This document shows positions 1 to 4,551 of a DNA stretch of 9,414 bases, in pieces. The DNA comes from Negativicutes bacterium (lineage in GTDB: Bacteria; Bacillota_C; Negativicutes; Acidaminococcales; Acidaminococcaceae): the NCBI GenBank assembly GCA_009930275.1, contig RZYP01000068.1, positions 1-9,414 on the forward strand, given 5' to 3'. Position 1 is the first letter of the stretch, and each line of letters opens with the position of its first letter. The notes beneath the pieces are model-generated. The model worked only from the letters and a program-made list of their open reading frames with translations. It ran no database searches and had not been told where the DNA came from. The translations under genes were made by a program, and so were the position numbers.

Positions 1-846
1 GAAGTTGATGAAATGCTGGAACAAGGTTTTATTGATGAAGCTGCCGAATTAATAAGCATGACTAGCAAAGACAGGCAAACTGTTCTTTGTTCAGCGACTC
101 TTTCCGAAGAGGTAAGAAAGCTGGGCAAGAAAATTACGAGAAACTGCGCTCTTATCGATATTAATCCGGAGCAAGCGACGGTTGCCGGCATTAAGCAGAT
201 TTGCATAAAAACAACAGAGGAATTTAAGCAGAGGGCTTTAGAAACGCTGATACAGCGCTATAATCCGTATCTGATGATTATTTTCTGCTATAGCAAGGAA
301 CGTGCTATTGAGCTGGAAGAATGGTTGGCAACGAAGCAGTATAATGTCGATGTTCTGCACGGCGAAATGTCTCAAGCCAAGCGAAAGACTGTTATGAAGG
401 CCTTTCGTGATGCCAAGCTACAGCTTCTTGTTGCAACAGATTTGGCAGCAAGGGGACTGGATATAGAAGGAGTAACACACGTAATAAATTATGATATACC
501 GCACGATGTTGACTGGTATGTGCATCGCATAGGCAGAACGGGTCGGGCAGGCAAAGAAGGCGTGGCGGTAACTTTTTATACTGCCGATGAAATACGTTGG
601 CTGAAAAACATCGAAGACAAATTAAACATCCAAATGGAAAAACAGAATTTGGGCGGAGAAGTAATAGCAAGAAGAGTAACTCGTAAGGCTGGCCTTACAG
701 AAAAGCCTAAAAAACCGGTTGATAGTGCCAAAGACAGCAAAAATAAGGCTAAGCCTGGCAAGGGCTGGGCAAAACCAAAGGCTGTTTCGAAAAAACGGAA
801 GGCGGTGGCCAAAGGTGAAAAAGGTAAACCAAGAAAGAGTAAATAA
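1..846 (+). CDS. DEAD-box ATP-dependent RNA helicase, C-terminal part (5' truncated by window edge)
   Basis: An open frame runs from base 1 to a TAA at 844-846 (281 visible residues), so the gene begins upstream of the window. The first visible residues, EVDEML, line up with the end of motif II and its usual follow-on (DEADEML), which makes motif II read (D)EVD. Then come motif III SAT (visible residues 31-33), motif V ATDLAARGLDI (145-155) and motif VI HRIGRTGR (175-182), the standard order of the second RecA-like domain of superfamily 2 DEAD-box helicases. The missing part would hold the Q motif and Walker A. From about residue 223 the protein becomes a lysine-rich low-complexity tail, typical of RNA-binding extensions. 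Such proteins unwind short RNA duplexes in ribosome assembly, mRNA decay or cold adaptation; which of these applies here cannot be told. The last 32 nt overlap the next gene in another frame, suggesting one transcript. Confidence 0.95.
   Translation, partial: EVDEMLEQGFIDEAAELISMTSKDRQTVLCSATLSEEVRKLGKKITRNCALIDINPEQATVAGIKQICIKTTEEFKQRALETLIQRYNPYLMIIFCYSKERAIELEEWLATKQYNVDVLHGEMSQAKRKTVMKAFRDAKLQLLVATDLAARGLDIEGVTHVINYDIPHDVDWYVHRIGRTGRAGKEGVAVTFYTADEIRWLKNIEDKLNIQMEKQNLGGEVIARRVTRKAGLTEKPKKPVDSAKDSKNKAKPGKGWAKPKAVSKKRKAVAKGEKGKPRKSK
797..805 (+). promoter_or_regulatory. Ribosome binding site that decides the GTG start of the M20 hydrolase
   Basis: The purine-rich stretch GGAAGGCGG lies 9 nt before GTG at 815, inside the helicase coding tail. 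It supports the GTG start over an in-frame ATG at 719, which would add 32 lysine/arginine-rich residues that look like out-of-frame helicase tail rather than a conserved N-terminus. Confidence 0.6.
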
Positions 847-2044
847 TTTAATTGAAGGAATCGCTAAATTTGGTAGTTCTGACAAAGGGACTACCAGGCT
901 GGCGTACTCTCAGGAAGATTTTGCCGCGCAAAAATGGTTGCTAAACCAGGTAGAGGATTTAAATTTATCGGTTACTGAAGATGCTGTCGGTAACACCTTT
1001 TTGCGTAGGAAAGGCAAAAATGAGCAGCTTTCACCTGTTGTTATGGGTTCGCACCTTGACACGGTTTCGCAGGGAGGACTCTACGACGGAGTTCTTGGGG
1101 TTGTCGGTGCGCTGGAAGCCTTTTATATGCTGCAGGATGAAGAACTGGAGCGACCGGTTGAAGTAATCATTTTCAGAGCCGAGGAATCCACCAGATTTGG
1201 CTTTGCAACGATAGGAAGCAAGCTTATGGCTGGCGTTGGTGACCCCAAAAAGTTTTCTTCAGCGGCAAAGAAAAACGATATTTCGTTTGAAGAAGCTCTG
1301 AAGCAAAATGGTTACACCCCGGAGAACTACAGGGAAGCTGTCAAAGAAAAAGGCGCATTCCATTGTTTTTTCGAGTTGCATATCGAGCAAGGCAAAGTAT
1401 TGGATGAAACTGGTGAACAGATCGGGATTGTGAAGAATATTGCTGCTCCTACCCGTTTTAAAATCGTGGTGGAGGGTCTTGCTGATCATTCCGGCGCTAC
1501 CCCGATGGGTTTCCGCAAGGACGCGCTTGTTTCAGCCGCGAAATTAATTCTCGCCGTTCAAGAGGCAGCTTCCGAGGAAGCTGAAAATGGAACTGTAGCT
1601 ACGGTAGGAGTCATCGATGTCGAACCTGGCTCTATTAATGTTATACCCGGTAAAGCCACGCTGTGGGTTGACCTACGTGGAGTTGATATCGAAAGCATTG
1701 AGAACGCGATGGAGAGCATCAACGAGGCGGTTAGCATTGTTGCTGAAGAAGATAGCGTGCGCATAACGGTCGACATGCTTACGGCTGATGAACCCGTTCC
1801 TTTGTCTGAAGAACTTGCAGCTATTTTTGAGGATATTTGTCAGGAAAAAGAGCTTTCATACCGTGTTATGAACAGTGGTGCCGGACACGATGCCATGCAT
1901 ATTGCAAAAATTGCTCCGACAAGTATGATTTTCATACCTTGCAAAGATGGTATAAGCCATAATCCGGCAGAATATGCAGCTCCTGCTGATATTACTGCAG
2001 GCATTGAAGTTTTGGCTGATGCTGTTGCACGCATGGCGAAGTAA
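815..2044 (+). CDS. M20-family amidohydrolase, hydantoinase/carbamoylase type (N-carbamoyl-L-amino acid hydrolase or allantoate amidohydrolase)
   Basis: From the GTG start the protein is 409 residues, the normal length for this family. Family motifs occur in order: GSHLDTV (78-84) with the metal ligand His80, then Asp91 in GGLYDG (bridging ligand), EESTRFG (123-129) with the metal-binding Glu, ELHIEQG (187-193) with His189, DHSGATPM (224-231) of the dimerisation domain, SGAGHDAMH (354-362), and GISHNP (379-384) with His382. All five expected dinuclear metal ligands are therefore present. Family members cleave N-carbamoyl-amino acids, allantoate or ureidoglycolate in the cytoplasm, releasing ammonia and CO2 or urea-type products. 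The substrate cannot be assigned here, because no hydantoinase, allantoinase or purine-degradation gene is nearby. The gene overlaps the helicase by 32 nt in a different frame and probably depends on its transcript. No clear terminator follows it. Confidence 0.9.
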   Translation: MKKVNQERVNNLIEGIAKFGSSDKGTTRLAYSQEDFAAQKWLLNQVEDLNLSVTEDAVGNTFLRRKGKNEQLSPVVMGSHLDTVSQGGLYDGVLGVVGALEAFYMLQDEELERPVEVIIFRAEESTRFGFATIGSKLMAGVGDPKKFSSAAKKNDISFEEALKQNGYTPENYREAVKEKGAFHCFFELHIEQGKVLDETGEQIGIVKNIAAPTRFKIVVEGLADHSGATPMGFRKDALVSAAKLILAVQEAASEEAENGTVATVGVIDVEPGSINVIPGKATLWVDLRGVDIESIENAMESINEAVSIVAEEDSVRITVDMLTADEPVPLSEELAAIFEDICQEKELSYRVMNSGAGHDAMHIAKIAPTSMIFIPCKDGISHNPAEYAAPADITAGIEVLADAVARMAK

Positions 2045-2088
2045 TAAAAGGCATAGACTTAAATACTTTGTTTGTTAGTTGACGTAAA

Positions 2089-2118
2089 TTCACTATTTTT
2101 TGGCAAAAGTGCTATAAT
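2089..2118 (+). promoter_or_regulatory. Extended -10 promoter of gltX
   Basis: A perfect TATAAT at 2113-2118 is preceded directly by TGC (2110-2112), forming an extended -10. The best-placed -35 is weak: TTCACT at 2089-2094, 18 nt upstream. A better-looking TTGACG at 2079-2084 is 28 nt away, too far to pair with this -10. Confidence 0.7.
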
Positions 2119-2153
2119 TAAACGGAATTATTCAATCAAAGCGAGGGAAAACC

Positions 2154-3617
2154 ATGGAAGAAGTTCGTGTTAGATTTGCCCCGAGCCCCACAGGTTATTT
2201 GCATATTGGTGGAGCCAGGACGGCTTTGTTTAACTGGTTATACGCCAGAAGCAACGGCGGTAAATTAGTACTGAGGATAGAAGATACCGACACGGAGAGA
2301 TTGAAAGAGGATTCCGTCAGTCAAATTCTTACAAGTTTAAAGTGGCTTGGTATAAATTGGGATGAAGGACCGGAAGTAGGCGGCGACTGTGGTCCATATT
2401 TCCAGTCTGAACGTAAGGAGCTCTATAGAAGAGAAGCGGAAAGACTTCTTGCTGAAGGGAAAGCCTATTGCTGTTTTTGTACTCCGGCAGAACTGGAAGC
2501 TGAAAGAGAAAATCAAAGAAAAGCAAAGCAGCCTTTCCGCTATGCGCGCACTTGTCGCGAGTTGTCGGCAGAAGAGGTAAAAAGACGTATTTCTGCAGGG
2601 GAAAGCTACTCTCTTCGGATAAAGATTCCCAAAGAGGGAGAGGTCGTCGTACATGACATGATTCATGGCGATGTTAGTTTTGACCTGACCCAGCTTGATG
2701 ATTTCGTAATAATGAAAAGTAATGGTATGCCTACTTATAACTTCGCGGTTGTAGTTGATGACCATATGATGAAGATAAGCCATGTTTTAAGGGCTGAAGA
2801 ACATTTATCAAATACTCCGAAACAAATCTTGCTTTATGAAGCCTGCGGCTTTGAATTACCTAAGTTTGGGCATATGCCGATGATATTAGCGCCGGACAGA
2901 AGCAAATTGAGCAAGCGCCATGGCGCAACTTCTGTAGAAGAATTTAGGGAGCAAGGGTATTTACCTCAGGCTATTATTAACTATTTAACGCTTTTGGGTT
3001 GGGCGCCGGGCAATGAACAAGAAATTTTTTCATTAGAAGATACTTGCCGTCAGTTTAGATTTGAGAAAATGTCTAAGAAAGCGGCAGTGTATGATACTAA
3101 AAAACTGACCTGGTTGAACGGACAATATTTGTCAACTCTTCCTTTGACGGCGATTATGCCAGAAGTCAAGCCCTTCTTTATTACGGCAGGATTGGTTGAT
3201 GCGAAATGGCTGCAGGATAACGAGGCTTATTTTGAAAGGCTCATTGATGTTGTCAGGGTTCGCGTGAAGACACTTCAGGAGGTTGTCGATGCCAGCACAT
3301 ATTTCTTCCGCGATTTGACGGAGTATGATGAGAAAGGTATCGCAAAACATTTTAAACCGGAAGCCGTTACTATTCTTAATGAATGCATTGCCGGTTTGGA
3401 AGCTTTGCCGGAATTTACTCTTGAAAATACTGAAGCCGTATATAATACTGTAGCCGAGATAACGGGACTAGCCCTTGGGAAGGTTATTCATCCCACTCGT
3501 CTGGCCTTGACCGGACGCACAGTAAGCCCCGGACTTTTTGATGTTATGGTGTTATTGGGCAAAGAAAAAACAATTCAGCGCATGAAAGAAGCAATTGCTT
3601 TTATTAATTCGCTATAA
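2154..3617 (+). CDS. gltX: Glutamyl-tRNA synthetase (GluRS)
   Basis: This 487-residue class I aminoacyl-tRNA synthetase attaches glutamate to tRNA-Glu using ATP in the cytoplasm. In bacteria without GlnRS it also makes Glu-tRNA-Gln for amidation by GatCAB. The N-terminus RFAPSPTGYLHIGGARTALF carries the HIGH signature as HIGG (residues 17-20), and the KMSKS loop reads KLSKR (251-255), the usual GluRS form. LRIEDTD (40-46) is typical. A zinc-like knuckle is visible as Cys107-x-Cys109 and Cys134, with Glu136 where the E. coli enzyme has its fourth ligand, His127. The C-terminal third is the helical anticodon-binding region. Length matches the family (about 470-490). The ATG has a GAGGG ribosome binding site 6 nt upstream. 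The gene has its own promoter and is followed within 50 nt by genes for tRNA-Gln and tRNA-Glu. Confidence 0.97.
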   Translation: MEEVRVRFAPSPTGYLHIGGARTALFNWLYARSNGGKLVLRIEDTDTERLKEDSVSQILTSLKWLGINWDEGPEVGGDCGPYFQSERKELYRREAERLLAEGKAYCCFCTPAELEAERENQRKAKQPFRYARTCRELSAEEVKRRISAGESYSLRIKIPKEGEVVVHDMIHGDVSFDLTQLDDFVIMKSNGMPTYNFAVVVDDHMMKISHVLRAEEHLSNTPKQILLYEACGFELPKFGHMPMILAPDRSKLSKRHGATSVEEFREQGYLPQAIINYLTLLGWAPGNEQEIFSLEDTCRQFRFEKMSKKAAVYDTKKLTWLNGQYLSTLPLTAIMPEVKPFFITAGLVDAKWLQDNEAYFERLIDVVRVRVKTLQEVVDASTYFFRDLTEYDEKGIAKHFKPEAVTILNECIAGLEALPEFTLENTEAVYNTVAEITGLALGKVIHPTRLALTGRTVSPGLFDVMVLLGKEKTIQRMKEAIAFINSL

Positions 3618-3621
3618 GGGC

Positions 3622-3650
3622 TTGCACTTCTCAACGAAATTAGGTATAAT
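3622..3650 (+). promoter_or_regulatory. Promoter of the tRNA-Gln/tRNA-Glu unit
   Basis: TTGCAC (3622-3627), a 17-nt spacer and a perfect TATAAT (3645-3650) lie between the gltX stop codon and the first tRNA. Initiation about 7 nt downstream would leave a 5' leader of only a few bases. The tRNAs can thus be transcribed independently of gltX, although read-through from gltX is also possible because no terminator separates them. Confidence 0.85.
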
Positions 3651-3663
3651 AAGTCCTGTACTT

Positions 3664-3737
3664 TCCGGGATGGTGTAATGGTAGCACAGGTGATTCTGGA
3701 TCATCTTGTCTGGGTTCGAGCCCTAGTCCCGGAGCCA
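3664..3737 (+). tRNA. tRNA-Gln, anticodon CUG
   Basis: The 74-nt sequence folds into a full cloverleaf. The acceptor stem TCCGGGA (3664-3670) pairs with TCCCGGA (3727-3733), followed by discriminator G and encoded CCA (3735-3737). The D stem is GTGT/GCAC, with AATGGTA in the loop region. The anticodon stem GGTGA/TCATC holds the loop TTCTGGA with anticodon CTG at 3696-3698. The T stem CTGGG/CCTAG holds loop TTCGAGC. The anticodon reads the glutamine codon CAG. The first pair is U1-A72, the pair that marks tRNA-Gln for the GatCAB amidotransferase in bacteria using indirect glutaminylation. Confidence 0.96.
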
Positions 3738-3742
3738 ATCAC

Positions 3743-3817
3743 GGCCCCATGGTCAAGTGGTTAAGACGCTGCCCTCTCAAGGCGGAGTCAGGGGTTCAAT
3801 TCCCCTTGGGGCTACCA
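3743..3817 (+). tRNA. tRNA-Glu, anticodon CUC
   Basis: The 75-nt cloverleaf begins 5 nt after the CCA of tRNA-Gln. Acceptor GGCCCCA (3743-3749) pairs with TGGGGCT (3807-3813), giving a G1-U72 wobble as the first pair, then discriminator A and encoded CCA (3815-3817). The anticodon stem CTGCC/GGCGG holds loop CTCTCAA with anticodon CTC at 3776-3778, reading the glutamate codon GAG. The T stem is AGGGG/CCCCT with loop TTCAATT. It is co-transcribed with the upstream tRNA-Gln. Confidence 0.96.
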
Positions 3818-3830
3818 CTGATTTTAAAAG

Positions 3831-3865
3831 CAGATATTGAGCATAAGCTCACTATCTGTTTTTTT
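3831..3865 (+). terminator. Intrinsic terminator of the tRNA unit
   Basis: CAGATA-T-TGAGC, loop ATAA, GCTCA-C-TATCTG forms an 11-bp stem interrupted by one T/C mismatch, followed by seven Ts (3859-3865). It begins 13 nt after the tRNA-Glu CCA. Confidence 0.85.
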
Positions 3866-3969
3866 GTTTTTATGCTTGCAGATTTTGCGCAAATATGCAG
3901 AATGGCTCGGCAAGAAAAATAAATCAAAATATTCCGATAATAAACCTTGCTTTTTATTGCTAATCTTTT

Positions 3970-3984
3970 TACAATTAAGTTGTA
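3970..3984. promoter_or_regulatory. Short dyad upstream of the dodecin-like gene (possible operator)
   Basis: TACAA-TTAAG-TTGTA is a 5-bp inverted repeat in an AT-rich stretch that also holds TATGAT (3986-3991). No well-spaced -35/-10 pair could be fixed here, so neither the promoter nor an operator role is certain. Confidence 0.25.
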
Positions 3985-4007
3985 CTATGATAAGTGGAAA
4001 GTTGTAA

Positions 4008-4034
4008 CCGGAATTTTATTTTGTAAAATTCCGG
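4008..4034 (+). repeat. Perfect 11-bp inverted repeat / hairpin upstream of the dodecin-like gene
   Basis: CCGGAATTTTA, loop TTTTG, TAAAATTCCGG forms a perfect 11-bp stem with a 5-nt loop. No T tract follows, so it is not a standard terminator. It lies 78 nt before the chosen start codon, so it may be an mRNA-stabilising 5' structure, a protein-binding dyad, or a weak terminator for upstream read-through. Confidence 0.8.
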
Positions 4035-4098
4035 CACGCATTCTTTAATGGATAGAGTTACAGCAAACATTGGGCGATGAAACTTATTGTATTAAGAG

Positions 4099-4108
4099 AA
4101 AGGATGAG
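4099..4108 (+). promoter_or_regulatory. Ribosome binding site deciding the dodecin start
   Basis: AAAGGATGAG lies just before ATG at 4113, with 8 nt from the AAGGA core to the start codon. It supports the 67-residue product over an in-frame ATG at 4077. The 12 extra residues from 4077 have no counterpart in dodecins, which begin directly with the first beta strand. Confidence 0.75.
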
Positions 4109-4112
4109 AATA

Positions 4113-4316
4113 ATGTCAGTTGTTAAGGTATTAGAGGTTCTTGCCGAATCAAAAATAAGTTGGGAAGCAGCCGCAGAAAATGCAATAGCGGAAGCGGCTA
4201 AGACTGTAGATGGTATTAATCAGCTCAATATTGAGAATATGAAAGCTGTCGTGAAGGATAACAAAATTGTAATGTATCGCATTAACGCCAAAATCTCTTT
4301 TGTCGTCAAAGATTAA
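4113..4316 (+). CDS. Dodecin-like small protein
   Basis: The 67-residue product MSVVKVLEVL... matches dodecins in length and layout. A first strand (VVKVLEVLAES) is followed by the conserved SWEAAAENAI helix start (16-25), the AAKTV segment (28-32), and two long strands ending in KIVMYRINAKISFVVKD. Dodecins form hollow dodecamers in the cytoplasm that store or buffer flavins such as riboflavin, FMN or lumichrome. In flavin-binding dodecins a tryptophan after the helix stacks on the isoalloxazine ring. By my hand alignment that position is Gln37 here, and the only tryptophan in the protein is Trp17 in the SWE motif. Flavin binding is therefore uncertain, and another ligand is possible. The gene stands alone between the tRNA terminator and the glutamine synthetase promoter. 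I see no convincing terminator after it. Confidence 0.88.
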   Translation: MSVVKVLEVLAESKISWEAAAENAIAEAAKTVDGINQLNIENMKAVVKDNKIVMYRINAKISFVVKD

Positions 4317-4409
4317 TGTAGTTTGTTAGACGCCAAAGTATCATTTCGCACAAGTTATGCTTCCATTATGTTCAAGGTGCGCGTGATTGACGATTTAATT
4401 TAAAGGGGC

Positions 4410-4438
4410 TGGACAATTGTATTGTTTTTGTGTATAAT
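4410..4438 (+). promoter_or_regulatory. Promoter of the glutamine synthetase gene
   Basis: TGGACA (4410-4415), a 17-nt spacer and a perfect TATAAT (4433-4438) give a strong sigma-A-type promoter. Initiation is expected near 4445, which leaves a leader of roughly 107 nt holding the attenuator. I looked for a GlnR-type TGTNAN7TNACA operator near the promoter and did not find one. Confidence 0.85.
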
Positions 4439-4444
4439 GATTCC

Positions 4445-4509
4445 AGGTCAAAGGGGACCTTTCTTTTGTTGCGTCTAAGCGATATATTGAAAGGTTCCCT
4501 TAGTTTTTT
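4445..4509 (+). promoter_or_regulatory. Leader attenuator of the glutamine synthetase gene (terminator with competing hairpin)
   Basis: AAGGGGACCTTTC (4451-4463) pairs with GAAAGGTTCCCTT (4489-4501) over 13 bp with one G-U pair, around a 25-nt loop, and is followed by AG and six Ts (4504-4509). This is a complete intrinsic terminator between promoter and gene. Its 5' arm can instead form the hairpin AGGTC-AAAGGG-GACCT (4445-4460), which excludes the terminator. The terminator loop can form a second weak hairpin (4467-4484) with hexaloop GTCTAA. The layout resembles leaders controlled by ANTAR antiterminators, which bind two hexaloop hairpins with conserved A1 and G4. The first loop fits this rule, the second does not. 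The structures are seen in the sequence; the regulatory role is inferred. Confidence 0.65.
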
Positions 4510-4551
4510 ATAATCTAGATAAAAGTTGTATTTAAATGAGGAGGAAGTTAT

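Noticed and set aside
719..814. N-terminal extension of the M20 hydrolase from ATG 719
   Set aside because: The added 32 residues are basic and unlike the family N-terminus, and only the GTG at 815 has a well-spaced ribosome binding site and yields the usual family length.
2079..2084. TTGACG as -35 of the gltX promoter
   Set aside because: It is 28 nt from the TATAAT, far outside the 16-19 nt range.
2337..2783. A 148-codon - strand open frame inside gltX
   Set aside because: Antisense to a well-conserved synthetase, with Phe/Ser/Tyr-rich composition typical of antisense shadows and no initiation signals.
4077..4112. Dodecin start at ATG 4077
   Set aside because: The extra 12 residues have no counterpart in dodecins, and the good ribosome binding site is just before ATG 4113.
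4317..4409. Possible terminator or riboswitch just after the dodecin-like gene
   Set aside because: Only a 5-bp CGCAC/GTGCG pairing over a long loop without a T tract is visible, and I recognise no known riboswitch pattern.
4445..4509. Assigning the glutamine synthetase leader to a known glutamine riboswitch class
   Set aside because: The leader is short and mostly made up of the terminator and its competing hairpins. I cannot recognise the conserved core of the glnA or downstream-peptide motifs.
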